From Actinomycetota bacterium (GTDB lineage: Bacteria; Actinomycetota; Actinomycetes; Nanopelagicales; Nanopelagicaceae), in contig WLPU01000004.1 in NCBI GenBank assembly GCA_009698615.1, positions 46,473-110,472 of the forward strand: a DNA stretch of 64,000 nt, in the 5' to 3' direction. The notes under the pieces are model-generated. The model saw only the letters and a program-made list of their open reading frames with translations, was not told the DNA's origin and ran no database searches. The position numbers were made by a program, and so were the translations under genes. Shown one piece after another: positions 38,984 through 48,836 of this stretch; positions within the stretch are counted from its first letter, which is position 1, and every line of letters starts with the position of its first letter.

Positions 38984-39457
38984 TTAGCTTTGATTAAAGA
39001 AACTTGCTTGAGCAGCGGCAGTTTTATCTTCATTGCTCACGCGAATATTTGCAGGAGAGAGTAAGAAGACTTTTGAAGTCACGCGTTCGATAGTTCCATT
39101 GTGACCAAAAACTAACCCGCTCGCAAAATCCACAAGACGCTTTCGTTCGCTTTCTTCCATATCGCTCAAATTCATGATGACTGGATTTCCCAATCGATAG
39201 TGCTCGCCAATTGTCCGTGCTTCGTTGTAAAAACGTGGGTGCAAGGTAACGATTCGATCAAGCGCTGGCAGATCTAGCTGCATTGCATTCGAAGGGGTCG
39301 ATGCGACAGACAAACCAGAACTCCGAGCTTCACGAGTCTTAATCTTCACATCAGGGACACGGACCTGGGGGCGAGCTTCTGCCTCGGCAGTGGATTCCAT
39401 TTCAAGGTCATCCATGAGCCCGAGGTAGTTCGCGACTTTTCTCAATGCATTAGCCAT
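38984..39457 (-). CDS. sepF: Cell division protein SepF
   Basis: A 157-residue protein that links FtsZ to the membrane, replacing FtsA in actinobacteria. The N terminus (MANALRKVANYLGLMDD) is a short amphipathic membrane-binding helix, followed by a variable linker and the core domain with ALDRIVTLHPRFYNEA, NPVIMNLSDM and the strand GTIERVTSKVFLLSP. Start ATG 39457 is chosen over an upstream start at 39508 because the amphipathic helix is the known N terminus and 39508 lies in yggS. No ftsA occurs in the cluster, as expected. Confidence 0.95.
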   Translation of the reverse strand: MANALRKVANYLGLMDDLEMESTAEAEARPQVRVPDVKIKTREARSSGLSVASTPSNAMQLDLPALDRIVTLHPRFYNEARTIGEHYRLGNPVIMNLSDMEESERKRLVDFASGLVFGHNGTIERVTSKVFLLSPANIRVSNEDKTAAAQASFFNQS

Positions 39458-39467
39458 GGCGAAAATG

Positions 39468-40151
39468 TTACAGGGGGTGGTTACGAGTTCCGAGGATTGA
39501 AGTGCCAACCCTCACATGTGTCGCCCCATAGATGATTGCGGTCTCGAAATCACCACTCATCCCCGACGACAAATATGGGGCTTGCGGAAAATGCGTGGAA
39601 AAACCATTATGAATCACTGCTAATTGCTCAAAAGCTCTGGCAGGTTCTACTCCCAATGGTGCAACAGCCATCAGCCCCTGAAGTCGAAGGTGGGGTTTTT
39701 CTAGGGTAGCGATAGCCAATTGATTCAACTGATCTGGGCTCACTCCACCACGACCTGGTGCATCATCCAGACTCACTTGAAGAAATACATCCATGGTTTT
39801 TTCAGATGGAATGGTTCGATCCAGCCGATCACTATGGCGGGGATTGTCTAGCGAATGTACGACGTTAGCCCAGTTGGCGATAGACGGAATTTTATTACTT
39901 TGAATCTGTCCCTGGAAATGCCATCGCGCTTTAAGGAGTTGTGATTTCTCACTGCCTTCAGCATCTCGATTTTCGCCGAAATCAATAAGACCTAACTCAA
40001 TGAGGGTTGCCACATCTGAGGCCGGATAAGTTTTGGTTACTGCAATCAAGGTGATCTCATCAGGACTTCGTCCCGACTGGAGCGCAGCATGGGCAATTCG
40101 TTCCCTTACTATTGCAACGTTTCGCGAGAGTTCTTCGTGACGATTATTCAT
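39468..40151 (-). CDS. yggS: YggS-type PLP homeostasis protein
   Basis: A 227-residue alanine-racemase-fold protein that carries PLP and balances vitamin B6 and amino-acid pools. The Schiff-base lysine is in LIAVTKTYPASD, then FGENRDAEG, WHFQGQIQSNK, LQGLMAVAPLG and LSSGMSGDFETAI. Start ATG 40151 overlaps the pgeF stop (ATGA); the open frame extends to 40229, but that part lies inside pgeF. Confidence 0.94.
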   Translation of the reverse strand: MNNRHEELSRNVAIVRERIAHAALQSGRSPDEITLIAVTKTYPASDVATLIELGLIDFGENRDAEGSEKSQLLKARWHFQGQIQSNKIPSIANWANVVHSLDNPRHSDRLDRTIPSEKTMDVFLQVSLDDAPGRGGVSPDQLNQLAIATLEKPHLRLQGLMAVAPLGVEPARAFEQLAVIHNGFSTHFPQAPYLSSGMSGDFETAIIYGATHVRVGTSILGTRNHPL

Positions 40152-40828
40152 AACCAGATGACTCCTGCCTGTCGTCCAGTGTGGCCATCTCGGCGATAAG
40201 AGAAATAGTTTTCGTCTTCGTTGGTACACCCACCCCTTGCAACTACTTCAACCCCATCTGCCAACAAGTGCGCCTCAAGTGCTTTGCTGAGATCAAGGGA
40301 GCGTCCACCTCGGTGGGATTTGCATTGAGCTAAAGGAAATAAATCAACAACCTCTTGAAAAACGTCGTCACCGACTTCATAACATGCCCCACAGATAGAA
40401 GGTCCGATGGAAGCCTGAATATCTCTCGCTCCCATGATCCGCATAATTTCTAAAACGTTGCTGGTGATTCCATTAGTTAAGCCGCGTCGCCCCACATGCG
40501 CCGCAGCAATGCAGGACTCTTTGTTATCCCATAGGAGAAGCGGAATGCAGTCTGCAACCAATACAACAAGTGCAACGTTGGCTTCCTGCGTGACGAGTGC
40601 ATCCGCCGTTGGTTGAGCGATCACGTGCGAATCAACAATCACTACCGAATTACCATGGACTTGATTCATATAGACGCTTGGGCCAACATCGCGACTTAAC
40701 GAGAAACGATTTCTCTCCACGGCTTCGCTGTCATCGCCCACATGGAGGGCAAGATTGAAAGAGGAATATGCGCCAACGCTCTTGCCTTTGTAAGGGCTAT
40801 GGCGCTGGGTGAAAAGTGTTGAAGCCAC
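40148..40828 (-). CDS. pgeF: YfiH/PgeF multicopper polyphenol oxidase-type protein
   Basis: A 226-residue protein of the YfiH (laccase domain) family. Members cleave purine nucleosides with phosphate, and a peptidoglycan-editing role is reported for E. coli YfiH. The metal-binding segments are visible: MNQVHGNSVV, LVVLVADCIPLLL, AAAHVGRRGLTNGI, GPSICGACYEVG. Start GTG 40828 follows the ftsZ stop by 14 bases. Its position between ftsZ and yggS is standard in actinobacteria. Confidence 0.93.
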   Translation of the reverse strand: MASTLFTQRHSPYKGKSVGAYSSFNLALHVGDDSEAVERNRFSLSRDVGPSVYMNQVHGNSVVIVDSHVIAQPTADALVTQEANVALVVLVADCIPLLLWDNKESCIAAAHVGRRGLTNGITSNVLEIMRIMGARDIQASIGPSICGACYEVGDDVFQEVVDLFPLAQCKSHRGGRSLDLSKALEAHLLADGVEVVARGGCTNEDENYFSYRRDGHTGRQAGVIWL

Positions 40829-40842
40829 GAACGATGGAGCCC

Positions 40843-41976
40843 TTATTTCATGAAATCAGGGACATCAATTTCATCCTCGGCAACAAGTTCTTCAAAGGTC
40901 ACGCGGCGACGTGACAAATTATCATCTGGCAATTCCAGCGCTACCGCCAAAGGATCATTCGAAGGGACTGGATCGGCATGCCCGCTCAACGAAGCAGCAT
41001 CGATAACAGGCATCGCTACCTTCTTGGGCGCGCCACCTTCAAATCCAGCGGCGATCACCGTAATGCGAACTTCATCACCTAGAGCGTCATCAATTGTTGT
41101 TCCAAAAATGAGATTGGCATTCGGGTGCGCAGCAGCTTGAACTAATTCACACGCTTCATTAATCTCGAAGAGACCAAGGTCTGAGCCACCAGCCACCGAC
41201 AGCAACACACCCATCGCACCATCGATGGATGCCTCAAGCAAAGGACTGGAGATTGCTAACTCTGCTGCGCGCAATGCGCGATTTTCGCCTCGCGCTGATC
41301 CGATTCCCATGAGTGCCGAACCTGCATCGGTCATAACGCTCTTTACGTCGGCAAAGTCCAAGTTGATGAGACCAGGCTGCGTAATTATTTCAGTGATTCC
41401 TTGAACCCCAGACAAAAGGACCTGGTCGGCGCTCTTAAATGCATCAACGGCGGTAATTGATCGATCAGAGATTGCAAGAAGTCGGTCATTAGGAATAACG
41501 ATAAGAGTGTCAACGTGTTCGCGAAGTTCTTCAATACCTGCATCTGCTTGTTGCGTGCGAATCTTTCCTTCGAATGCAAATGGACGAGTTACTACACCAA
41601 TGGTGAGTGCGCCAAGTTCGCGCGCAATCTTTGCAACTATCGGAGCACCACCGGTACCTGTTCCTCCACCTTCACCTGCAGTAACAAAAACCATATCCGC
41701 TCCGCGCAACACTTCTTCAATTTCATCTACGTGATCTAGCACAGCCTCACGTCCACGTTCAGGAGATGCACCAGCACCAAGTCCACGAGTTAACTTTCGA
41801 CCAATATCCAATTTCACATCTGCATCGCTCATTAACAAATGTTGCGCATCAGTATTAATTGCAATGAACTCGACGCCTTTGAGTCCAACATCAATCATTC
41901 GATTAACAGCATTAACTCCACCGCCACCAATACCAACAACTTTGATGACTGCTAAATAATTTTGTGGTGAAGCCAC
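40843..41976 (-). CDS. ftsZ: Cell division protein FtsZ
   Basis: A 377-residue tubulin-like GTPase that forms the division ring. It has [13 protein letters not shown], the tubulin signature [12 protein letters not shown], the T7-loop segment [10 protein letters not shown] and a C-terminal peptide ending [12 protein letters not shown] that binds SepF. Start GTG 41976 has a strong GAGGAGG 7 bases upstream. A hairpin in the ftsQ-ftsZ interval lies just before that site. Confidence 0.98.
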   Translation of the reverse strand: MASPQNYLAVIKVVGIGGGGVNAVNRMIDVGLKGVEFIAINTDAQHLLMSDADVKLDIGRKLTRGLGAGASPERGREAVLDHVDEIEEVLRGADMVFVTAGEGGGTGTGGAPIVAKIARELGALTIGVVTRPFAFEGKIRTQQADAGIEELREHVDTLIVIPNDRLLAISDRSITAVDAFKSADQVLLSGVQGITEIITQPGLINLDFADVKSVMTDAGSALMGIGSARGENRALRAAELAISSPLLEASIDGAMGVLLSVAGGSDLGLFEINEACELVQAAAHPNANLIFGTTIDDALGDEVRITVIAAGFEGGAPKKVAMPVIDAASLSGHADPVPSNDPLAVALELPDDNLSRRRVTFEELVAEDEIDVPDFMK

Positions 41977-41994
41977 TGTGCGTCCTCCTCATGA

Positions 41995-42023
41995 ACCGTA
42001 AACCTCACCTTGAGCATTACGGT
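41995..42023 (-). promoter_or_regulatory. Inverted repeat upstream of ftsZ ribosome binding site
   Basis: ACCGTAA (41995-42001) and TTACGGT (42017-42023) are perfect 7-base arms. Inside them CTCA and TGAG pair across a CCT loop, so the RNA could form a two-part hairpin. It ends only a few bases before the GAGGAGG of ftsZ. The 127-base ftsQ-ftsZ interval is the longest in the cluster after the mraZ-rsmH gap and probably includes a promoter. Confidence 0.5.
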
Positions 42024-42103
42024 CTTCTCTCTGCGTGGGGTGACGGTAGGGCGACTGGGTGGGCTAAGCAAACACCGACACGAACTCTTCGTTAATGAAC
42101 TTC

Positions 42104-42778
42104 TTACTTAACGATTGGAGCATGTGGTGCAGAGAGATCTATAAACGTTACTTTTTTGTTCGCCGGTAATGCAATAAGTGCTTGATATACCTTCACTTTT
42201 AGGTCGACATCCTGCATATCTCCCCAATTAACTTTTCGATCCTTACTCAGGCTTGTGTCGTGAATGGTGAGTGTCACAGAGCCACTTGCCAGGACACGAA
42301 TCTCTACCAGAACATTGCGGATCTCGATGGGCAGTTTTTTTAAAAGTGCGATAGCAACACTTCGATCTACAGGCGAACTTGCAGATATTGTAATTTTCGT
42401 AGATGTGGGCGCTCCAGAGAGTTCAAAAAATACGTTTCCGCCATCCACGAAACCACTGCCGTATCTAGCCACAGGAACTCTCGCCCAGAGATGAATTGCG
42501 ACCGCCCCTGAAATCCAGTTGCGAGATACTCGAGAATGATCTACCCATGAAATTTTCTCAATCGAATTCTGAACTACGCGCGGTTCTAAGCGAGCAAGTT
42601 TTTCTCCCACAGAGATCTGGGATTTATCAAGGACCAAAGTCTTACTCGAAGCATCGGGTGCGCCTTCAACCGAGATGGACTTTACACTGAATATCGATGA
42701 CCACCCGAGCACATATGCAGCTGCCGAGAGTAGAACTAAAATTAGAACTGTGCGAATTCTGGATTTAGCTTTGCTCAC
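42104..42778 (-). CDS. ftsQ: Cell division protein FtsQ
   Basis: A 224-residue single-pass division protein: a short basic N terminus, one membrane helix (about residues 9-29), then a POTRA domain (FSVKSISVEGAPDAS...VGEKLARLEP) and the FtsQ beta domain (SWVDHSRVSRNWISGAVAIHLWARVPVA). It is conserved mainly in predicted structure. Start GTG 42778 overlaps the murC stop by one base. Its position between murC and ftsZ is standard. Confidence 0.92.
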   Translation of the reverse strand: MSKAKSRIRTVLILVLLSAAAYVLGWSSIFSVKSISVEGAPDASSKTLVLDKSQISVGEKLARLEPRVVQNSIEKISWVDHSRVSRNWISGAVAIHLWARVPVARYGSGFVDGGNVFFELSGAPTSTKITISASSPVDRSVAIALLKKLPIEIRNVLVEIRVLASGSVTLTIHDTSLSKDRKVNWGDMQDVDLKVKVYQALIALPANKKVTFIDLSAPHAPIVK

Positions 42779-44166
42779 TACTGGGGGAATCTCTTAGCAA
42801 GTGCATCAACAATTATTCCCGAAAGGGAGCTCACATCCCCAGCTCCTAATGTCAAAATTACATCTCCGGCTTTGGCTTCAGCAACAACTGCTTCTGTGGC
42901 GGACATGAAATTGGGTTCAAAAAATCCCCGCTGCATCTTTTTAACAATGGAGGCAGCACTGACTCCGGGTATTGGTTTTTCGCTCGCTCCATAGACTTCA
43001 AGTACCCAGGCTAAATCTGCTAAATCTAAGGCGATGGCAAATTCATTAACGAATGCTTTCGTACGAGAATATCGATGAGGTTGAAATACAATGAGTACTC
43101 GTCCATCAGTGGCATAACGGCGGGCTGCCGTGAGAGTTGCTGCAATCTCAGTAGGGTGGTGGCCATAATCATCAATCACTCGTATGCCGTGGACTTGTCC
43201 TTTAAGTTCGAAACGGCGCCCTGTTCCGCGAAAAGTTGCTAAGCCCGCTAGTAATTCAGCGGCAGGCAGATTCAGGGCTAGCCCCGCTGTCAGTGCACCT
43301 GCCGCATTAAGTAAATTGTGATGACCAGGCACATGAATTTCAATCACACCAATGGAGCGACCACGCCATAGCGCCCTGGCGCGTGAACCCCCTGGCTCTA
43401 ACTCAATACGGTCAATATGTAAATCTGCCCCCTCATTGACTCCATAAGAATATGTAGCGCAAGAAGAGGTACTGCTACCAAGGGATGTAGATCCAGCGTC
43501 ATCTGCGCAGTAGACCAAAAATCCTTCAGGCGAAATTGTTGTAACGAACTTTGCGAATGCATCCACTACTGATTCAGGCGTCGGAAAATAATCCACGTGA
43601 TCGTGCTCAACATTTGTAACAATTGCACCAAAGGGTCGGTATTCGACAAAGGAGCCATCAGATTCATCAGCTTCAGCAATGAAGAACTCTCCAGTCCCGC
43701 GGTGAGCGTTAGAACCTGAAACGCTGAGTGTGCCGCCAATTGCAAAAGATGGGTCTTCCCCGCAACTTTGAATTGCAACGGTCAACATCGATGTCGTTGT
43801 GGTCTTTCCATGGGTTCCAGCAACCGCAACACTTCGCGAACCAGACATCAAAATTGCAAGTGCCTGTGCGCGGCTGAACTGAATAATGCCTAATTCTTGA
43901 GCCCTTTGGATCTCTGGATTCGAACCAGAGATGGCGGATGAGAAAACGAGGAAATCTGCACCATCCACATTGGAAGCATCGTGACCTTCTGACACCACGA
44001 CACCGATTGCACGCAGTCCAGATAAAACAGATGAGGCCTTTTCATCAGAACCACTGACACTGATTCCATGGGTTGTCATGATGCGAGCCAGGCCGCTCAT
44101 TCCGGAACCGCCCACGCCAACAAAGTGGACTCGCTTACCAATTAATTGGTCGAGTGAATACTTCAT
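42778..44166 (-). CDS. murC: UDP-N-acetylmuramate-L-alanine ligase
   Basis: A 462-residue Mur ligase that adds L-alanine to UDP-MurNAc. The N-terminal substrate domain has HFVGVGGSGMSGLARIM, the ATP-binding loop is GTHGKTTTTSML, and the third domain shows DDYGHHPTEI and FQPHRYSR, both MurC hallmarks. Its ATG overlaps the murG stop (ATGA). Confidence 0.97.
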   Translation of the reverse strand: MKYSLDQLIGKRVHFVGVGGSGMSGLARIMTTHGISVSGSDEKASSVLSGLRAIGVVVSEGHDASNVDGADFLVFSSAISGSNPEIQRAQELGIIQFSRAQALAILMSGSRSVAVAGTHGKTTTTSMLTVAIQSCGEDPSFAIGGTLSVSGSNAHRGTGEFFIAEADESDGSFVEYRPFGAIVTNVEHDHVDYFPTPESVVDAFAKFVTTISPEGFLVYCADDAGSTSLGSSTSSCATYSYGVNEGADLHIDRIELEPGGSRARALWRGRSIGVIEIHVPGHHNLLNAAGALTAGLALNLPAAELLAGLATFRGTGRRFELKGQVHGIRVIDDYGHHPTEIAATLTAARRYATDGRVLIVFQPHRYSRTKAFVNEFAIALDLADLAWVLEVYGASEKPIPGVSAASIVKKMQRGFFEPNFMSATEAVVAEAKAGDVILTLGAGDVSSLSGIIVDALAKRFPQ

Positions 44167-45251
44167 GAATGGCTCTCTTTGATCGCACGCTCCATCAAAT
44201 CCACAATATTGCTAGAAGCGTTCAAATCATCAGTGAGGCCACTGGGTGAATTATTTGCGGATTGGAACAGGAGGGAATCAATATTGTCTAGCAGCCATTG
44301 GGCGGTGAAATCTCGCTGTGCAACGACGATGGCGCGTCCATCTTCAACCAAGGAGTCAGCATTTCGTGCCTGCTCGCCATTGCCAATTGCAAGAGGAACA
44401 AAAACCGCCATCTTTCCTAAGGCAGCAAATTCGGCGCATGTGACTGCGCCGCTTCGTGCGATTACTAAGTCCGAACCCAGATAAGCCGCTGGCATGTCTT
44501 CAATATATTGGACTGCTTTATAGAGTGGAGTTGTCTTGCCAATTGGGTTCTTGGGGCCTACCGAATGCAAAACTTGGATTCCCAATGCACCTAACTTATC
44601 TTTCGCAAGTGCAATTTCATCGTTCAAAGAACGAGAGCCTTGAGAGCCACCAAGTATCACAACAGAAGGGTGCGTAGGGTTCCATCCCAAACGCACCTTT
44701 GCAGCCGTACGCGCACTAACCCAATCCTTAGCGCTCTCTCGCGCTGAAATTTCAACATCCCAGCGGAGTGGTAGGCCAGTATGAGTAGCGCCAGCGAATC
44801 TTCCTCTTTTGATTTCATGGGCGACTGCCAAATATTTTGTAAACCGTGATCCCAGAGAATTGGCCCAACCAATTTTTGCGTTGGCATCGTGAATCACAAT
44901 CGGAATTCTTCGCATCGCAGCAGCCACATACACCGGAGCACACACGTAGCCTCCGAAACCGATAACGGCATCTGCTGGAGCCAGAGCCCGATATGCAACC
45001 ACGATAGATCTAAAAAACTTCACTGGGAAAGCAATTGCATCTAGATTCGCAGTTCGAGGGGCGGCTATTTTCGGGATCATGCGTAATTCAAATCCTGCAG
45101 CAGGAACTAAGGAAGCCTCAAGCCCTTGGGATGTGCCCAAGAAAATGGCGCGATCGTCACTGTGTCGAAGTTTCCATTGACGAGCCACAGCCAAAGCGGG
45201 TTCGACATGTCCAGCACTTCCGCCACCAGCAAAAAATATAGTCTTCGTCAT
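44163..45251 (-). CDS. murG: UDP-GlcNAc transferase MurG (lipid II synthesis)
   Basis: A 362-residue glycosyltransferase that turns lipid I into lipid II on the inner face of the membrane. It has the glycine-rich start FFAGGGSAGHVEPALAVA, IHDANAKIGWAN, VILGGSQGSRSLN and ARSGAVTCAEFAALGK. It overlaps ftsW and murC by four bases each. Confidence 0.97.
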   Translation of the reverse strand: MTKTIFFAGGGSAGHVEPALAVARQWKLRHSDDRAIFLGTSQGLEASLVPAAGFELRMIPKIAAPRTANLDAIAFPVKFFRSIVVAYRALAPADAVIGFGGYVCAPVYVAAAMRRIPIVIHDANAKIGWANSLGSRFTKYLAVAHEIKRGRFAGATHTGLPLRWDVEISARESAKDWVSARTAAKVRLGWNPTHPSVVILGGSQGSRSLNDEIALAKDKLGALGIQVLHSVGPKNPIGKTTPLYKAVQYIEDMPAAYLGSDLVIARSGAVTCAEFAALGKMAVFVPLAIGNGEQARNADSLVEDGRAIVVAQRDFTAQWLLDNIDSLLFQSANNSPSGLTDDLNASSNIVDLMERAIKESHS

Positions 45252-46399
45252 CGCGCCAACTTTTTGATCGCAGGGGCGATTGCTGGATCACGCATGGCCG
45301 CACCAAGTACAAACCCAAGAGCTAGATACGTGGCCAACAACGACGACCCACCATAGGAAACCAACGGAAGAGTTACCCCGACAACGGGCAAAACGCTCGT
45401 CGCTGATCCGATATTGAGAACTGTTTGGATCGCAATCCAACACCCAATACCAGCGCATGCATATCTCACCATCGGATCGTTGGCGCGCAGAGCGATTCTG
45501 AAGATCGAAAAGATGAGTGCTGCAAGTAAAACTAGAACGCAAAGAGTCCCAACAAGTCCTAGTTCTTCACCAATTACCGAAAAAATAAAGTCAGTGTGCG
45601 CCTCTGCTAAATTCCCCCACTTTTGCCGACTTGCCCCTAGCCCTACGCCGAACAATCCGCCCGTTGCAAGTCCCATAATGCTGTGCGCTGGTTGCCACCC
45701 AGCCAATTTGTAATACTCAGGTGAAAAGGGATGCAGCACCACCAACAATCTGCGCATCCGATTTGGAACGCTCACAATAAGAATTGCTACTGCAGTCAAA
45801 CCGAATATTGAGGTCAAGCCGATCCATCGCAATGGAATACCAGATACAAAAAGCAAACCGACAAGGATGGCAGCAAAAACTGCAGTAGTCCCTAGATCTG
45901 CGCCAACCATGATCAGCACCATAACGGCGAGATACCCAGGAACAAGTAGCGCAATCACATTTGTTTGAGCCTGCAGATTGCCCTCTCGCTTTGCAAGCAT
46001 CGAAGCGGCCCATAAAATCATAAAGAATTTTACAAACTCACTTGGTTGCAAGATGACTGGACCAAAGCCAATCCAATTTCGATTGCCTCCAACGGTATGT
46101 CCGATTCCAGGAATTTGAATCAGCAACAAAACGCCAATAGAGCCCAAGAGTGAGTATCTTCCAAGTGAGCGCCAACGTTCTAACGGCAAGCGTGAAGCCA
46201 AATAACCCAATGGAATCGCCAGAATAAGAAAGAAGAATTGGCGCAAAACAATTGCGTATGTAGATCCGTTAGTTTCCAAGGAGTGAATGGAGGAAGCCGA
46301 TAACACCATCAGAAGTCCTAGTGCCGAAAGTGCGGCTGTACTTCCAAGAAGTAAATAGTAGGAACTTAATGGTTTTGATAGAAAGTGTTGTTGCTTCAT
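45248..46399 (-). CDS. ftsW: Peptidoglycan glycosyltransferase FtsW
   Basis: A 383-residue SEDS-family polymerase of septal peptidoglycan with ten hydrophobic helices. Landmarks are GIGHTVGGNRNWIG, LQPSEFVKFFMI, ADLGTTAVFAAIL and the C-terminal GVTLPLVSYGGSSLLA, which contains the SEDS signature. It works with FtsI, encoded in the same cluster. Its ATG overlaps the murD stop. Confidence 0.96.
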   Translation of the reverse strand: MKQQHFLSKPLSSYYLLLGSTAALSALGLLMVLSASSIHSLETNGSTYAIVLRQFFFLILAIPLGYLASRLPLERWRSLGRYSLLGSIGVLLLIQIPGIGHTVGGNRNWIGFGPVILQPSEFVKFFMILWAASMLAKREGNLQAQTNVIALLVPGYLAVMVLIMVGADLGTTAVFAAILVGLLFVSGIPLRWIGLTSIFGLTAVAILIVSVPNRMRRLLVVLHPFSPEYYKLAGWQPAHSIMGLATGGLFGVGLGASRQKWGNLAEAHTDFIFSVIGEELGLVGTLCVLVLLAALIFSIFRIALRANDPMVRYACAGIGCWIAIQTVLNIGSATSVLPVVGVTLPLVSYGGSSLLATYLALGFVLGAAMRDPAIAPAIKKLAR

Positions 46400-47793
46400 G
46401 CTTCCACCACTAACTTCTTCACGGCTGCCCTAAATTGATCCCCACGATCGGCATATGAAATAAATTGATCCATAGAAGCGCAGGCTGGTGCCAGCATTAC
46501 TACATCACCCGGTTGAGCCAATCGTTTGGCTTCCAAAACTACTCGTTCCATCAATGTTGCCAATTGAGGTGGATCCGGATTGATGCGCACTATCGGAACC
46601 TGCGGGGCCTGAAGAACAAGTTGTTGAGCAATGAGTTCGCGATCTGCTCCAATAAGAATTGCTGCCCTAATTCGGCTTTTGGTTCGCGAAATCAACTGAT
46701 CCATCGTGGCGCCTTTAGCCAATCCTCCAGCAATCCATACGACAGATAGTTGGGAAGCCAAGGACGCTGCGGCTGCATGTGGGTTAGTTGCTTTCGAATC
46801 ATTGATCCAAGAAACTCCACCTACTTCGGCTACAACCTCAATCCGATGTCGGCCAGGATGAAAAGTTTGAGTAGCACTTCGAATATCTTCGTAAGAAACC
46901 CCAACCGATCTGGCCAGCGCCGCGGCGGCTAATGTATTTGAAACACTATGTGGTGCAGCTGGATGAACATCATCTAACTGCGCTAAGACTGAAGCCTCTT
47001 GTGGGTCAGAAACAAATGCACGATCGATTAAGAGATTCTCAACCAGGCCAATCTCGCCCGGAGAAGGGGTGTCGAGTGAAAAGAAAACCTTACGTCCTTG
47101 CCAATGCTGGGTTGCTCGGACAACATCTCCATCATCGGCATTCAATACGGCAAGCTCTGTTCGATCCAAGATTCGTACCTTTGCTGCCACATATTTAGAA
47201 AACGATCCGTGCCAGTCAACATGATCATCGGCAATATTTAAAAGTGCACTTGCATGGAACTCAGGGGAATTGCTCCATTGCAATTGGAACGAAGAAAGTT
47301 CAACAACTAGAAAATCAAATTTCTCAGGATTAGTTATCGCCTCAACGATTGTCTCTCCGACATTGCCACACGCCCGTGCTTTCAAGCCGCCTTGTCGCAA
47401 CATTGCGGTAGCCAGTTCCACTGTCGAAGTTTTCCCGTTTGTGCCAGTCACGGCTAACCAATTTTGCTTAGGCGCAATTTCGATTTTCAACTGCCACGCA
47501 AGATCGACTTCACTGACTAAGGGGAAGTTTTTGCTCCTAAGGTGCGTAACAAGTGGATGATCTTGACGCCAACCCGGCGATACAACGACAAAATCCCAAT
47601 CTGAACTTTTGGCTGTCTCTAACGTGATTACTTTTTCTCCAGTGCGGGTCGAATCTTCATCCACCATCGCAACGTGCAAGCCCCTAGCGCTGAGAACTTT
47701 GGTGACCGCTTTTCCGGTAACTCCTGCCCCCAACACCAAAACATTGGCGTTCTTAACATTCAAAAATGAAACCACTACTACTTCGCCACCCAT
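46396..47793 (-). CDS. murD: UDP-N-acetylmuramoylalanine-D-glutamate ligase
   Basis: A 465-residue Mur ligase adding D-glutamate. It shows VLVLGAGVTGKAV, the ATP loop GTNGKTSTVELA, NIADDHVDWHGSF, FHPGRHRIE, NDSKATNPHAA and LAPACASMDQF. Start is uncertain: ATG 47793 overlaps the end of mraY by 16 bases; GTG 47775 lies just after the mraY stop with GGGTGG about 9 bases upstream and gives 459 residues. The 47877 start of the open frame is inside mraY and is rejected. Confidence 0.94.
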   Translation of the reverse strand: MGGEVVVVSFLNVKNANVLVLGAGVTGKAVTKVLSARGLHVAMVDEDSTRTGEKVITLETAKSSDWDFVVVSPGWRQDHPLVTHLRSKNFPLVSEVDLAWQLKIEIAPKQNWLAVTGTNGKTSTVELATAMLRQGGLKARACGNVGETIVEAITNPEKFDFLVVELSSFQLQWSNSPEFHASALLNIADDHVDWHGSFSKYVAAKVRILDRTELAVLNADDGDVVRATQHWQGRKVFFSLDTPSPGEIGLVENLLIDRAFVSDPQEASVLAQLDDVHPAAPHSVSNTLAAAALARSVGVSYEDIRSATQTFHPGRHRIEVVAEVGGVSWINDSKATNPHAAAASLASQLSVVWIAGGLAKGATMDQLISRTKSRIRAAILIGADRELIAQQLVLQAPQVPIVRINPDPPQLATLMERVVLEAKRLAQPGDVVMLAPACASMDQFISYADRGDQFRAAVKKLVVEA

Positions 47794-48836
47794 TGCGCAT
47801 AAAACAAGCCCAAGCCCAGGGCCACACAGAGCCCGGCGATAATCCAAAATCGCAATACGATCGTTACTTCGCCCCAACCTAGGAGTTCAAAGTGATGTTG
47901 TAGGGGCGCCATTTTGAAAACTCTCTTGCCACCAGATGCCTTGAAATAGAGACGCTGAATGATCACAGACATGGTGATGATTACGAACAATCCCCCCAAA
48001 GGAACAAGTAACAACTCGATTCGCAGTGTTGCCGCTAATCCTGCCAGCGCGCCGCCAAGTGCTAACGAACCTGTATCGCCCATGAAAATCTTTGCCGGCG
48101 AAGCATTCCACCAAAGAAAGCCGGTGCATGCGCCAGCAAGTGAGGCAGCTAGTACAGCAAGGTCCAGAGGATCTCTCACGTTGTAACAGTTGATGCCAGG
48201 GGTTACAGCACACCCTTGACCAAATTCCCAGACTCCGATGAGAACAAAAGCAAGAAATGTCATAACCGCTGCGCCAGTAGCTAAACCATCAAGTCCGTCG
48301 GTGAGATTGACGGCATTGCTTGTCCCAATCACCATGAAAACAATCCAAATGACCACCAACACTGGTCCCAAATTTAAGGAGGTGTCTCTCAGTGTAGATA
48401 AATGTAAGGAAACAGGGGTTAAGCCATCGACGTCAGCGAAATGGATTGCAAGGTTGCCAAATATGGCAGCAAATAACCCTTGACCAATTATCTTTTGACG
48501 ACCCGTTAAACCAAGTGATTGTTGCCTCGAAACTTTAAGCCAGTCGTCGAGAAAACCAACGAAACCCAAAGTTGCCATAAGTCCCATAACCAGCATTGCC
48601 GAAATACTTACTGGCACAGAAGTGACTAAGTGGCCGATGAGAAATCCAATAAAGGAACCAAGAATAATAATGATCCCACCCATTGTGGGAGTACCACGTT
48701 TAGTTTGATGCGATCTGGGTCCATCATCGCGAATGATCTGACCATACTTTTTGCGATTCAAGCCACGAATCAAAACTGGCGTTCCGAATAAAGAAATCAT
48801 GAGAGCAATGGCTCCAGCGATCAGAATTTCTCTCAC
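47778..48836 (-). CDS. mraY: Phospho-N-acetylmuramoyl-pentapeptide transferase
   Basis: A 352-residue membrane enzyme that makes lipid I by joining the sugar pentapeptide to undecaprenyl phosphate. It shows KRGTPTMGGI, the Asp-rich LGFVGFLDDWLK, NLTDGLDGLA and a C-terminal APLQHHFELLGW. Start GTG 48836 overlaps the murF stop as GTGA and is followed at once by the first membrane helix, so it is preferred to an in-frame start at 48863. Confidence 0.96.
   Translation of the reverse strand: MREILIAGAIALMISLFGTPVLIRGLNRKKYGQIIRDDGPRSHQTKRGTPTMGGIIIILGSFIGFLIGHLVTSVPVSISAMLVMGLMATLGFVGFLDDWLKVSRQQSLGLTGRQKIIGQGLFAAIFGNLAIHFADVDGLTPVSLHLSTLRDTSLNLGPVLVVIWIVFMVIGTSNAVNLTDGLDGLATGAAVMTFLAFVLIGVWEFGQGCAVTPGINCYNVRDPLDLAVLAASLAGACTGFLWWNASPAKIFMGDTGSLALGGALAGLAATLRIELLLVPLGGLFVIITMSVIIQRLYFKASGGKRVFKMAPLQHHFELLGWGEVTIVLRFWIIAGLCVALGLGLFYAQWVAK

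Noticed and set aside
39458..39508. N-terminal extension of sepF
   Set aside because: It would precede the known amphipathic membrane-binding N terminus.
40152..40229. N-terminal extension of yggS
   Set aside because: The part upstream of 40151 lies inside pgeF; the ATGA overlap at 40151 is the typical junction of this cluster.
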